Assembly: GCF_021190955.1 (NCBI RefSeq)
Contig: NZ_JAIOAO010000004.1
Coordinates: 496,001 to 560,000, forward strand
Reading direction: 5' to 3'
Length of the DNA stretch: 64,000 nt
Source of the DNA: Parachryseolinea silvisoli
GTDB taxonomy: Bacteria > Bacteroidota > Bacteroidia > Cytophagales > Cyclobacteriaceae
Below the pieces are notes generated by a model. The model had not been told where the DNA came from. It ran no database searches and was given only the letters and a program-made list of their open reading frames with translations. Positions within the stretch are counted from its first letter, which is position 1. Every line of letters begins with the position of its first letter. Shown piece after piece: positions 16,845 to 26,512 of this stretch. The translations under genes and the position numbers were made by a program.

Positions 16845-18668
16845 ATGAGTAAAGCTTTACAATTCTTACGGTACGTTGTTTTGCTGGGGGCATTCGCTGT
16901 GTCGTTCGGCTCCTGTAAGGAGGACGATGGCCCCACAACCGAGTTAGGATCCATTTCCGGCACCGTTACAGGGGAGAATGGGCAAGCCATTCCCGATGTT
17001 ACAGTGACCATTTCCGGCGTTAAGGAGGAGGATATCGTCCTGACGACCGATGCCAATGGAAAATACAGCGTAGACGGCGTGTCGATGAAACTGCACGCTG
17101 TGACGTTTTCCAAGACCGGGCTATTGCGAACCAGCAAGAGCGTCGATGCCAGCGACTTTGACGAGGACAAACGGGTGATCGTCGACGTGATGATGCTGGA
17201 CGCCTCCAAGATGATTGTCGGTACTATTATCGATGCCACCAATGGCGATGCTCCGCTGGAAGGTGTAACGGTTACTGTAGGCGTCGCAGGTTCTGCAACC
17301 AGCGGCAGTGATGGTAAATTCTCCATCGAGAACCTGATTGTCGACAACTATTCTGTGACCTTCAGCAAAAAGAACTATGTAGACGTTACGAAGACCGTTG
17401 CCAAAACCGACTTTGATGCTATAACCGGCGTGGCTACTGTTGACGTAAGGATGGGTGGCAAGGAAGTGTTGCGTGGTCTCACCGCGGACGATCTGGCGTC
17501 GGCTGAAAAGTGGTATTACAACGAATATCGCGGTGGCCGTAACGCCGATGCGTATCCGCACTGGGACTGGTCGACCGACTATATGGGTACGCTTGATTTC
17601 CGCGGCGCCTGGGAAGAACAGAATGAAGGTACGACGCTGCAAATCCGCAACGGTGACGCCGAGCGTACAAATCCAGCTGACCTGGAAGTATTTGACTCAT
17701 TCGTGTTGGGTAGCAAAAAGATTACCGATGACAACAAAATCATGTCGCTACGCGTGCGCACCCACAGTGCTTCGGATGCGGCTCCTACCGTTTGGGGTGT
17801 ACAGGTGATCGACCTTTCCGAGGCAGAACCTGTTGCTAAAAAAATTGGCGACACGAAAGGTTTGAATTCGGAAGCCTATCAGGACTTTGACTTTGACCTA
17901 AGTACCTACGTCGGCAAAGAGGTCGTTATTGTTATTGGTACTTACCGTGCGGCTACCGGCGACTATTGGAAACAACTTGTTCTTCGGGCCATTCGCTTTG
18001 CCGACCGGAAAGTAGTTGGTACGGAATGGCTGCCAGGTACTGAAGTTGTTCCCGGATGGAAGTTGTCTGTTGAGACTGTGCGCTCGACCATGCCTCAAAA
18101 CAAAAAGGTCTTCTCCGGACTTACCACGTATACCGGCGACAAAAACCGTGACAACTATATCCAGGCCTATCGTAGCTGGCGTGATAATAATCATATCGGG
18201 GCAAATTGGTCTTTTGTTCCGTTGAAGAAAGATCCGGAAGTGTTTGCGGGAGAAGGCTATCTGATCAAAACACGCGGCACGAACGAAGTAAACACCGTGG
18301 TGCCCGAAGCCTATCTGTACGCGAAGTTCTCCATCGCCTCTGGCAGCGATCAGCTCACCTTGAGCACGCGTAATTTCAGCAATAACCCTACTTATTTTAA
18401 AGTTACGGCCATACAAAATGATGGTACGGTCACACATGTAGATCCTCAGTTTAATGCAGCAGTGGTAAATGCCAGTGCCGCCGAAGATGGTACCTGGAAA
18501 TTCACCCACCAGCAAGGTGGATCCGGTAATCCGGACGACTACGCCAAGTTCGCGTATGACCTGTCACAATTTGATGGGCAAGATGTAACGATTGTCATCG
18601 GTGTGTACAATGGTGTTGCCGACTCCGGTGAGAACAAGCTGGTTTTCCATCAGATTAACTTGAACTAA
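16845..18668 (+). CDS. Surface lipoprotein with two CarboxypepD_reg-like domains and beta-sandwich repeats
   Basis: A 607-residue lipoprotein: the signal ends S-F-G-S-C-K-E-D-D with the lipidated cysteine at residue 24 and an acidic tail of the kind linked to surface export. Two carboxypeptidase-regulatory-like domains follow (about 35-115 and 122-205; both have G-x-I/V-x-D/G-x-x-x-G-x-P-L/I-x-G/D-V-x-V). The remainder, 215-607, is beta-rich, with two similar jelly-roll-like segments each ending D-V/E-x-V-I-V-I-G-x-Y (about 360-385 and 575-607), resembling carbohydrate-binding modules. It is the first gene of the GH76 operon, 17 bp before it, and is probably a surface glycan-binding protein. 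No catalytic residues were recognised. Confidence 0.72.
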   Translation: MSKALQFLRYVVLLGAFAVSFGSCKEDDGPTTELGSISGTVTGENGQAIPDVTVTISGVKEEDIVLTTDANGKYSVDGVSMKLHAVTFSKTGLLRTSKSVDASDFDEDKRVIVDVMMLDASKMIVGTIIDATNGDAPLEGVTVTVGVAGSATSGSDGKFSIENLIVDNYSVTFSKKNYVDVTKTVAKTDFDAITGVATVDVRMGGKEVLRGLTADDLASAEKWYYNEYRGGRNADAYPHWDWSTDYMGTLDFRGAWEEQNEGTTLQIRNGDAERTNPADLEVFDSFVLGSKKITDDNKIMSLRVRTHSASDAAPTVWGVQVIDLSEAEPVAKKIGDTKGLNSEAYQDFDFDLSTYVGKEVVIVIGTYRAATGDYWKQLVLRAIRFADRKVVGTEWLPGTEVVPGWKLSVETVRSTMPQNKKVFSGLTTYTGDKNRDNYIQAYRSWRDNNHIGANWSFVPLKKDPEVFAGEGYLIKTRGTNEVNTVVPEAYLYAKFSIASGSDQLTLSTRNFSNNPTYFKVTAIQNDGTVTHVDPQFNAAVVNASAAEDGTWKFTHQQGGSGNPDDYAKFAYDLSQFDGQDVTIVIGVYNGVADSGENKLVFHQINLN

Positions 18669-18684
18669 AAGAAGAGATTATACA

Positions 18685-20145
18685 ATGATACTATTTCGTA
18701 ATTTTTTTGCTACCTGCAGTCTTGTGTTGTTATTCATCATCGCTGCCTGTAGTGATACATCATCGGACGATGGACCGGATACTGATCCGGATGGCGACGG
18801 TGAGGTGAACGTGCCGGAACAAAACCTGAAGCGTGCAATGGAACTTACCGACGCTACAGTCGCTGCCCACTTTACGGGCGACGGCATGGCGATGGCCAGG
18901 TTTTACAATCCGTATACTGGCGCCCGTTCGGACGAAAAGGGAAGTGTATGGATGTATACCGCCGGGATAGAAGCGGTGAATGCCATTCTTCATGGCCTTC
19001 AAGCGCAGAAAGACGACGGAAACTCCGCCCTATACGATGCCAATTTTAGCAAGTACAAGGACCTGCTTTCCAATTTATACGAGAATGCGGATTTCTACAA
19101 GGGAACGTTTCAGTTGACGTCCTACACGCAGACCAAAAGCTGGTCGGTGTACGGCGTGGACCGCGGCGGCGCCAAGGGCTCTGCCCAGGTAGATGGGATT
19201 CACAACGTGTATGATGACCAGATGTGGTTCGTGCGCGAGATGATCGAAGCCTATAAACTGACGGGCGAGCAGAAGTACCTGGACAAAGCGGAGTATTTAA
19301 CCGAATACGTACTGGATGGTTGGGATTGTACCCTGGATGCCAATGGCGCAGAGGTGGGTGGTATAACCTGGGGACCCGGTTATGTGACTAAACACTCTTG
19401 CAGCAACGGTCCTATGGTAAGCCCGCTGGTATGGCTGCACGAGGTATACAAAGGCAAAGCCGATGTAATCACCCGCCGGTACATCGACGCTACGGACAAA
19501 CAAACCCGCCTGACCGAAGAGGTAAAGAAGAGCGACTACTACCTGGATTTTGCGAAGAAAATATATGCCTGGCAGAAGAAAGCGCTGGTGCGCAGCAGCG
19601 AAGGTGTATACGATGATTTCATGGGTGGCTGTACACCCGGCGGACCTGAGACAGAGTCTGTCGGTGGCGGTACCTACCGCAAAGGCATTGTGTGCAAGGA
19701 TCGCGTTGGCCCTGCGTATTCGTATAACAGCGGCTCGATGCTTTCCGGCGCAGCCGATCTGTACCGGGTAACCACCGATAATGCCTATCTGGAAGATGCT
19801 AAGAAATTGTCGGACGACAGCTTCAAGTACTTTGCCAAACTGGACCAGACTAAAACCGGCTATTATACGTATGACATCGGAGGTTTTAGCACCTGGTTTA
19901 ATGGCGTTTTACTACGTGCCTTCACAGAGACGGCCCCGCAATATGCCACGGCTGGTACGTACGCCGAGTCTTTCCAAAAGAACCTGGACTACGGTTACGA
20001 CAACTTTGCATACAAGGGTTTTCTGCCCACCAATTTGCTGCTCGGATGGAATCGTGACAACAGTAAGAACCAGGCGGAGGGTATGTTCAATTTTACCTAT
20101 GCCGCTGAGTATGCTGTATTGGCACGCTATCAACTGGATAAATGA
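18685..20145 (+). CDS. GH76 endo-alpha-1,6-mannanase candidate (lipoprotein)
   Basis: A 486-residue glycoside hydrolase family 76 lipoprotein (signal ends I-I-A-A-C at residue 22). The hallmark pair of catalytic aspartates is visible in N-V-Y-D-D-Q-M-W-F (D177, D178). The (alpha/alpha)6 fold is supported by repeated motifs such as Y-L-D-K-A-E-Y-L and Y-S-Y-N-S-G-S-M-L-S-G-A-A-D-L-Y-R. GH76 enzymes cut the alpha-1,6-mannan backbone of yeast and other fungal mannans, and the lipid anchor suggests a cell-surface location. Its neighbours, SusC, SusD and a surface lipoprotein, fit a mannan utilisation locus. A second GH76 is encoded at 42262-44991. Confidence 0.93.
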   Translation: MILFRNFFATCSLVLLFIIAACSDTSSDDGPDTDPDGDGEVNVPEQNLKRAMELTDATVAAHFTGDGMAMARFYNPYTGARSDEKGSVWMYTAGIEAVNAILHGLQAQKDDGNSALYDANFSKYKDLLSNLYENADFYKGTFQLTSYTQTKSWSVYGVDRGGAKGSAQVDGIHNVYDDQMWFVREMIEAYKLTGEQKYLDKAEYLTEYVLDGWDCTLDANGAEVGGITWGPGYVTKHSCSNGPMVSPLVWLHEVYKGKADVITRRYIDATDKQTRLTEEVKKSDYYLDFAKKIYAWQKKALVRSSEGVYDDFMGGCTPGGPETESVGGGTYRKGIVCKDRVGPAYSYNSGSMLSGAADLYRVTTDNAYLEDAKKLSDDSFKYFAKLDQTKTGYYTYDIGGFSTWFNGVLLRAFTETAPQYATAGTYAESFQKNLDYGYDNFAYKGFLPTNLLLGWNRDNSKNQAEGMFNFTYAAEYAVLARYQLDK

Positions 20146-20163
20146 ACTTAAGATCTTTAGCAT

Positions 20164-23100
20164 ATGCAGAATAAATACAAATCATTATCAAAGAAACTGC
20201 TGAAGTATTCCGCCTACGGAATAGTGACCCAGTGCGTTGTGATGGCTTCTGTTTTTGCATCAGAAGCAAACAACGGAAAAGATATACATATAAATGCAAT
20301 CGCCATCTCTACTGCTTTACCGTTTCAGGGTGTTACGGTAACGGGTACCATTACGTCATCGGATGACGGAACGGGCTTACCGGGTGTGAGCGTACTTGTC
20401 AAAGGCACAAACCGTGGCACCACGACAGATGCCGATGGAAAGTTTGTGATCAATGTTACCAACGGTGAGGATATACTGGTCTTCTCCTTCATCGGGTATG
20501 TACAGCAGGAGGTAGTCGTGGGTGCGCAAACCAATGTCGACGTGTCCTTGGTGTCTGATATTACACAGCTCGGAGAAGTTGTGGTAGTAGGGTATGGTAC
20601 ACAGCAAAAAGTTACGTTGACGGGTTCTGTGGCAGCCATCAAAGGCGACGAAATGCTGCGAACCAAAAACGAAAACCCACAAAACATGCTGACGGGCCGT
20701 ATTGCCGGTGTGCGTGTATGGCAAAAAAGCGCTGAGCCAGGTTCGTACAGCGCCAACTTCGACATCCGTGGTATGGGTGCGCCGCTGGTTGTGATCGACG
20801 GTGTGCAGCGTACGATGGAGGATTTTCAACGGATGAACCCGAACGATATCGAAGATATCTCGGCCCTGAAAGATGCTTCGGCTGCTATTTACGGTGTGCG
20901 CGCGGCGAGCGGTGTGATCCTGGTGACTACCAAAAAAGGTAGCAAAGGGAAGCCGGTCATCTCGTATAGCGGTTCGTATACCATACAAACGCCGTCGAAT
21001 ATGCCTAAGCTCGCGAATGCGTTCGAAACGATGACGCTTTACAACGAGCAGACCATGAGGGACATTGATAAACCGTCGATCATCTACGATGCGGCGGATT
21101 TCGAAGCCTTCCGGAATGGCACGCGCCGCTCCACGGATTGGAACTCGTTGATCATTGCCAAATCGGCGCCACAAACACAGCACGATCTGAGTATTTCCGG
21201 AGGAACGGACAAGACTCAATACTATATCGGTGGCGGGTATCTTTACCAGGAAGGCTTTTTCAAGTCAGGTGATTTGAACTACAAAAAGTTTAACCTGCGC
21301 TCCAACATCACCACGGAGCTGACCGAAGGGTTGTCATTGAATCTCAACCTGGCAGGGTTTGCGGACGAGCAAAATAATCCATACTCCAGCTCGGTGGATA
21401 TCATCCGGAACTACTGGAGACAGGGTGTGTTGTTCCCGGCGTATGCTGACCCGGAAAATACCATGCTGAGCTATGAAGGCCTGGACCTGGATGAAAACAC
21501 GGTAGCGAAAATGACTTCTGATGTATCGGGTTACCGAAAGTATCAGCAAAAGAACTTCCAGTCATCTATTTCCCTCAACTTCGATTTAGCGACTTTATCC
21601 TCTGCGCTGGAAGGTTTTTCGGCCAAAGGGTTGTTTAGCTATGACTATCGTCAGAATAACAATACCGCCTTCCGTCGCGAGTATTCCTTGTATTCCACCG
21701 ATCCTGCAACCGGGGCGTATATCTCCCGCGTGTACACAGCGAGCTCACCGAACCAGCTGCAACGTTCCATGACGGACAGACGGCAGTGGCTGGGCCAGTT
21801 CTTGTTGAACTACAATCGGACCTTTGGCGATCATAAAGTGGTGGGGCTCTTAGGTTACGAAAGCCAGAACCGGAAGGGAGATAACTACTTCTCACAACGC
21901 AACCTGGCGTTCGGTATTGATTACCTGCTGGCCGGTACAAACGAAGGAATGGTAAGCGGCATGTCGCCAAACCCGAATGATCTTTATGAAATTGCCAATG
22001 CGGCAACGTTCGGAAGGTTAAATTATACCTACCAGGATCGCTACATTGCTGAATTCCAGTTCCGCTATGATGGTTCTTCGAAATTTGTTCAGGACAACCA
22101 ATGGGGCTTTTTCCCTTCGGGGTCTATTGGTTGGCGGATCTCGGAAGAGCCCTTCTTCCAATCTATTTCAGCCTTGTCGTTTGTTGATCAGTTGAAATTG
22201 CGCGCAAGCTATGGCGTCACAGCCGATGATGCCCAGCTCGAGTACGACTGGTATCCCGGCTATCTATACCCGTCCACAAACTCGAACTTTGAGAAGGGAT
22301 ATTATAACCAATATGCTCCCGGTAATATGTTCGGAGGCCAATTTGTCAATGCTGTTGACCTGATCGTTCCGAATAACCAGGCCACGTGGTGGGAAGCTCA
22401 GACGATCGATATCGGTATCGACTATGAAGGATGGAACGGTTTGTTTGGTTTCTCGGTAGATTACTTCCAACGGAAGCGGACGGGCCTCCTGACGCGGCTT
22501 AACCGCGATGTTCCTACCGTTGTGGGAACGGATGCACCCCGAGAGAACCTGGATAGCGACCGTCAATTCGGTATGGACCTCGAGATCAATCACCGTAATA
22601 AAATCGGTGATTTGTCCTACAAGGTAAAAGCCATCGCGACCATTACGCGCAACAAGTATTTGTTCGGCGCCGCCAACGGACCGTACGCGAACTCGTACGA
22701 TCAGTGGCGCAATGACAACCTGAACAACCGCTATCAAGGCGTACAATTTGGCTTCGAATCTGCCGGACGCTATGAAAGCTGGGAGGACATTTGGTCCTAT
22801 CCGGTTTACAAAGACCGCAACGTATTGCCGGGCGACTACAAATATGAAGACTGGAACGGTGACGGCGAGATCAACGATCAGGATCAGCATCCCTACGCGT
22901 ACGATCAAACACCGTGGTTGAACTTTAGCATGGGCGCTGACTTTACGTACAAGAATTTCGATTTGAACTTCCTCTTCCAGGGTACTGCGATGGGTTCTAT
23001 GGCCTACAAAGAGCCGCTGTATGCCATTTGGGGAACGAATGGCGGTGGTACGCTGGAGCAATACCTGGACCGTTGGCACCCGGTAGACCCGACAGCCGAT

Positions 23101-23403
23101 CCTTACAACCCGGAGACGCAATGGGTAAGTGGCTACTATGCTTACACAGGAAGCCCGAAGGAGAACTCTGAGTTTAACCGCGTGAGTACGGCATACCTCC
23201 GTCTGAAGAGCATCGAGGTGGGTTACACGTTACCTAAACTCAGACCTAATTCGCCGTTGAATCTTCGCGTGTATGCCAACGCGTACAACGTGTTTACAAT
23301 CACGGGGGTGAAATTTGTCGATCCGGAGCATCCGGATGACGACCTGGGACGACTGTATCCACTCAACAAGACCTATACACTGGGTGTGTCGGCCAAATTT
23401 TAA
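20164..23403 (+). CDS. SusC/RagA-type TonB-linked outer membrane transporter
   Basis: A 1079-residue outer membrane protein. After a signal-like N-terminus comes a CarboxypepD_reg-like domain (about 52-128: V-T-G-T-I-T-S-S-D-D-G-T-G-L-P-G-V-S-V-L-V-K-G split over the motif), the TonB box and SusC signature E-V-V-V-V-G-Y-G-T-Q-Q-K (about 138-149), a plug domain with A-S-A-A-I-Y-G-V-R-A-A-S-G-V-I-L-V-T-T-K, and a barrel ending in A-K-F. No STN domain is visible, so regulation by a FecR-type anti-sigma factor is not implied. It follows the GH76 gene by 18 bp and is followed by SusD after 38 bp. The likely cargo is mannan-derived oligosaccharide. Confidence 0.97.
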   Translation: MQNKYKSLSKKLLKYSAYGIVTQCVVMASVFASEANNGKDIHINAIAISTALPFQGVTVTGTITSSDDGTGLPGVSVLVKGTNRGTTTDADGKFVINVTNGEDILVFSFIGYVQQEVVVGAQTNVDVSLVSDITQLGEVVVVGYGTQQKVTLTGSVAAIKGDEMLRTKNENPQNMLTGRIAGVRVWQKSAEPGSYSANFDIRGMGAPLVVIDGVQRTMEDFQRMNPNDIEDISALKDASAAIYGVRAASGVILVTTKKGSKGKPVISYSGSYTIQTPSNMPKLANAFETMTLYNEQTMRDIDKPSIIYDAADFEAFRNGTRRSTDWNSLIIAKSAPQTQHDLSISGGTDKTQYYIGGGYLYQEGFFKSGDLNYKKFNLRSNITTELTEGLSLNLNLAGFADEQNNPYSSSVDIIRNYWRQGVLFPAYADPENTMLSYEGLDLDENTVAKMTSDVSGYRKYQQKNFQSSISLNFDLATLSSALEGFSAKGLFSYDYRQNNNTAFRREYSLYSTDPATGAYISRVYTASSPNQLQRSMTDRRQWLGQFLLNYNRTFGDHKVVGLLGYESQNRKGDNYFSQRNLAFGIDYLLAGTNEGMVSGMSPNPNDLYEIANAATFGRLNYTYQDRYIAEFQFRYDGSSKFVQDNQWGFFPSGSIGWRISEEPFFQSISALSFVDQLKLRASYGVTADDAQLEYDWYPGYLYPSTNSNFEKGYYNQYAPGNMFGGQFVNAVDLIVPNNQATWWEAQTIDIGIDYEGWNGLFGFSVDYFQRKRTGLLTRLNRDVPTVVGTDAPRENLDSDRQFGMDLEINHRNKIGDLSYKVKAIATITRNKYLFGAANGPYANSYDQWRNDNLNNRYQGVQFGFESAGRYESWEDIWSYPVYKDRNVLPGDYKYEDWNGDGEINDQDQHPYAYDQTPWLNFSMGADFTYKNFDLNFLFQGTAMGSMAYKEPLYAIWGTNGGGTLEQYLDRWHPVDPTADPYNPETQWVSGYYAYTGSPKENSEFNRVSTAYLRLKSIEVGYTLPKLRPNSPLNLRVYANAYNVFTITGVKFVDPEHPDDDLGRLYPLNKTYTLGVSAKF

Positions 23404-23441
23404 CTGTTAAAGACTTACGAGATTTAATCTGATTATATACT

Positions 23442-25505
23442 ATGAAAAGGATTAATATATTATTCCTGATCGGCTTGTTCTACCTCTCCGCTTGCGCGGA
23501 CCTGGACATTCCGCCGCCAAACGTCGTGGGCGATGACGCGCTGCTGACGAACGCATCGGGCATGAAGGTTTATTTGGCCCGGATGTATAGCAGAATGCCG
23601 TTCGAGGATTTTAAGTATATGGGCGAATGGGGCATGGAATACAACGGTTGGTTGAATGCCTCGGGTATTGAAGGTACTGGGGAAGCGCTGAACCGCGATG
23701 GTATATGCCGTGCGTTTACCAGCGAGCGGACGGCGTATTGGAAAGACGCCTTCATTTTGATCCGCGATGCTAACTACCTGATTGAAACCTTGCCGGATTT
23801 TAAAGGCTCGTTCGCCGAGCTTGACTACAATCATTACCTGGGCGAAGCGTACTACGCACGTGCGACAGCATTTTATGCCATGGCGCGTCGTTTTGGTGGT
23901 GTGCCACTGGTGACGCGGCTGATTCGTTATCCGGGGGACGCAGAAAATATGGAAGTGCCTCGTGCGTCGGAGGAAGAGACCTGGGACCAGATTCTTGCTG
24001 ACTATGATCAGGCGATCTCGTTACTGCGGGAGATCAACCCCAGCGAAGATAGAGGATTCTCGAATAAGTTTGTAGCACTGGCATTCAAGTCGGAAGCGAT
24101 GTTGTATGCCGGCAGTGTGGCGAAATACAATGAGACCGTTTCGGGACGACTCACCGGCCTTGGTCAAAAAACAGGCGTGCGCGTTATTGGTTTTGACGCC
24201 AGCACGTCGCAAGCAGCCTCCCGTCGGTATTTCCGCGAAGCTTATCTCGCGGCGCGAGAAGTGATTAAAAGCAATAAATATTCACTGTATAAGAAGAAAT
24301 GGGACGCCGCCAACAAGGACGCCCAATACCAAAACATGGTGGACATGTTTTCGGACCTGACCAGCTCGGAGACTATCTATGCCAGAGAATATGTTTTTCC
24401 GACCTCTACACACGCTTACGACGCTTACAATTCGCCGTTTATCTTCAAATCGCCGCTGGCATCGGGTACTTGCCCGTCGCTGGACTTTGTCGAGCTGTTT
24501 GACGGATTTCCTCGATACCCGGACGGTACCATTAAGGTTACTACCGGGAATACAAACACCGAAGGTACCTATGTGCTGTATGATACGCCCATGGATTTCT
24601 TCAAAAATGCTGAGCCGCGTCTGCGTGCGTACGTAATCTTTCCGGGCGATGCGTTCAGAAACCGGGAGATTGAAATCCGGGCCGGGATCTATACCGGTAA
24701 TACTCCGATAAACCCGCTGTTTACGGATTACTCGTATGGCAATTCTCAAACACATTATCAGCAACTGAGCCAGTACACGACGGCGCCCAAGACGCTGTAT
24801 CTTAGCCCGCGCGAAGGAACCGACCAGGAGATCGTGCCCGTGAATGGTGTGAATAAGACTGCTGCCGGCGCGAATGGTCCTTTTTACAACAATGGCGAAG
24901 GTTGCCTTACCGGTCTCTTAGGCCGCAAGTGGCTGAACCCGGATCCTGGGTTTGTACCGGCCGAAGGCAAGTCTGCGCAGCCGTATGTGCTGATGCGTTA
25001 TGCGGAGGTATTGCTGAACGCGGCGGAAGCCGGCGTTGAGCTAACCCTGGCCGGTGAAGCTTCTCCGGATGGATCGGATATGTTGCAGACGGCTACCGAC
25101 GCGATTGTAGCGATTCGTGAAAGAGCCGGCGCGACACCGCTCATCGGCGGCATTCCGGGCAGCGACGATGGCCGTAACATTGTTCGGAAAGAACGCCGTA
25201 AGGAGCTTGCCATGGAACACAAGACCAAGTGGGACCTGCGTCGCTGGCGAGTACAACACTACGACGCGCGTGACCTTTTCTGGGGTGAAGAGCGCGATAA
25301 GAATACTTTCAGCGACAACGCACGCTATAAGTTCCGCGGCTTATATCCGTTCCTCTCCGCTCAAACGGGAAAGTATTTCTTCGATGCCCACTTTCAATGG
25401 GTGGCCCAGAAGACATTCGAGTATAACATTATCGATTATTACTTTGCGATCCCAGGTGGTGAGGTGTCGAAGAGCCCTGTCATCGATCAGCAGCCGAACC
25501 GATAG
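23442..25505 (+). CDS. SusD/RagB family nutrient-binding lipoprotein
   Basis: A 687-residue SusD-like lipoprotein with signal ending Y-L-S-A-C (residue 17). The start of the mature protein, A-D-L-D-I-P-P-P-N-V-V-G-D-D, and the helix G-E-A-Y-Y-A-R-A-T-A-F-Y-A-M-A-R-R-F-G-G-V-P-L-V are family signatures. Near the C-terminus are Y-V-L-M-R-Y-A-E-V-L-L-N-A-A-E and R-R-K-E-L-A-M-E-H-K-T-K-W-D-L-R-R-W. It is longer than average SusD (about 550). It probably pairs with the SusC at 20164 to capture the glycan on the cell surface. Confidence 0.96.
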   Translation: MKRINILFLIGLFYLSACADLDIPPPNVVGDDALLTNASGMKVYLARMYSRMPFEDFKYMGEWGMEYNGWLNASGIEGTGEALNRDGICRAFTSERTAYWKDAFILIRDANYLIETLPDFKGSFAELDYNHYLGEAYYARATAFYAMARRFGGVPLVTRLIRYPGDAENMEVPRASEEETWDQILADYDQAISLLREINPSEDRGFSNKFVALAFKSEAMLYAGSVAKYNETVSGRLTGLGQKTGVRVIGFDASTSQAASRRYFREAYLAAREVIKSNKYSLYKKKWDAANKDAQYQNMVDMFSDLTSSETIYAREYVFPTSTHAYDAYNSPFIFKSPLASGTCPSLDFVELFDGFPRYPDGTIKVTTGNTNTEGTYVLYDTPMDFFKNAEPRLRAYVIFPGDAFRNREIEIRAGIYTGNTPINPLFTDYSYGNSQTHYQQLSQYTTAPKTLYLSPREGTDQEIVPVNGVNKTAAGANGPFYNNGEGCLTGLLGRKWLNPDPGFVPAEGKSAQPYVLMRYAEVLLNAAEAGVELTLAGEASPDGSDMLQTATDAIVAIRERAGATPLIGGIPGSDDGRNIVRKERRKELAMEHKTKWDLRRWRVQHYDARDLFWGEERDKNTFSDNARYKFRGLYPFLSAQTGKYFFDAHFQWVAQKTFEYNIIDYYFAIPGGEVSKSPVIDQQPNR

Positions 25506-25535
25506 GGAATCATGAATTGCCAATACTTAAGAATT

Positions 25536-26363
25536 ATGAACATGAAAAAGATATCATTATACATCGTGTTGCTCGCACTGCTCTCGCTCCAATCGTGCGG
25601 CCTGTTTGAGTTGGATAACAAAGACGAGCCGTCTGCAACGATTCAGGGCGAAGTGGTCGACGCAGAGACCGGCGCACCGATACTGACCGACCAGGGGAGC
25701 GAAGGTATTATGGTGCGTTTGACGGAGCTCAGCTACGGTCCCAACGTACAGCACAACCCTGATTTCTTCTGCAAACCTGATGGTACGTTTCAAAATACCA
25801 AGCTGTTTGGCGGTACATACCTGATCGCCATTCATGGCCCGTTCATTCCCCTGCTTCGTGAAGACGACCGCGGCACGCCCCTGGCCGACGACACCCAAAC
25901 GGAGGAAATCACCGATCTGACGAAGGTGAAATTTGAAGTACAGCCTTTCCTGAATGTGGAGTGGGTGGGTGAACCTCAAATCATCAACGGTAAGGTTAAA
26001 GCACAAGTGCGTGTTACGCGCGGTGTGTCGGAAGAGGAGTTTCGTTCGAAGATCGAGCCGATGGGCGGTTATGACGCCAACTTTCAAAATGTAACGGATG
26101 TGCAGCTTTTCGTGAGCTATTCCTCAAGTGTAGGATACCGTGCACGCGACCCGCGTTGGTCCGGCAAGCTGGAATATACGGGCAATACGTTTAATGCCTT
26201 GCTGGGTGAGGTCGTTACCATTGAATCAAATGCGGCAGCTCCAATTCCGTCTGGAAAAGTGGTCTTTGTTCGCGCAGCAGCACGGATCAACTACGATACG
26301 CCCAAAGGCAGCGGCACGAAAAGATATAACTACAATGAAGCCAAGCAATTGCTGGTTCCCTAA
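25536..26363 (+). CDS. DUF3823 domain lipoprotein
   Basis: A lipoprotein of 276 residues (283 if the in-frame ATG at 25512 is used). The signal ends L-S-L-Q-S-C. The first half, starting T-I-Q-G-E-V-V-D-A-E-T-G, is a carboxypeptidase-regulatory-like beta-sandwich, and the family DUF3823 is typical immediately after SusD genes. Members are thought to sit on the outer membrane and help glycan binding. I chose 25536 because it puts the signal peptide at the extreme N-terminus; however a GGGA stretch precedes 25512, so the longer start is possible. It begins about 30 bp after SusD and belongs to the same operon. Confidence 0.85.
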   Translation: MNMKKISLYIVLLALLSLQSCGLFELDNKDEPSATIQGEVVDAETGAPILTDQGSEGIMVRLTELSYGPNVQHNPDFFCKPDGTFQNTKLFGGTYLIAIHGPFIPLLREDDRGTPLADDTQTEEITDLTKVKFEVQPFLNVEWVGEPQIINGKVKAQVRVTRGVSEEEFRSKIEPMGGYDANFQNVTDVQLFVSYSSSVGYRARDPRWSGKLEYTGNTFNALLGEVVTIESNAAAPIPSGKVVFVRAAARINYDTPKGSGTKRYNYNEAKQLLVP

Positions 26364-26373
26364 TATTGATTAA

Positions 26374-26408
26374 AAGATTAAGACCGCTCTATGGACGGTT
26401 TTAATCTT
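26374..26408 (+). terminator. Hairpin after the DUF3823 gene
   Basis: AAGATTAAGACCG (26374-26386) pairs with CGGTTTTAATCTT (26396-26408) with one G-U pair and a 9-base loop. It lacks a following T-run, so it may slow rather than stop transcription or protect the 3' end of the upstream message. Confidence 0.55.
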
Positions 26409-26430
26409 TGACCCTCTCTGGAATTAATAG

Positions 26431-26492
26431 GAAGGTCATGTCACAGGAAGCCATTCCAATGGCTCGCCGGGAGGCATGACCTTCTTTCCTTT
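26431..26492 (+). terminator. Second, stronger terminator hairpin before the glycosidase-like gene
   Basis: GAAGGTCATG (26431-26440) pairs perfectly with CATGACCTTC (26475-26484), followed by TTTCCTTT, and an inner AGCCATT/AATGGCT stem stacks inside. It lies 20 bp before the start of the next gene, so the latter may be expressed only by read-through or from its own promoter. Confidence 0.7.
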
Positions 26493-26512
26493 AACAAAGA
26501 GTATATAGTACC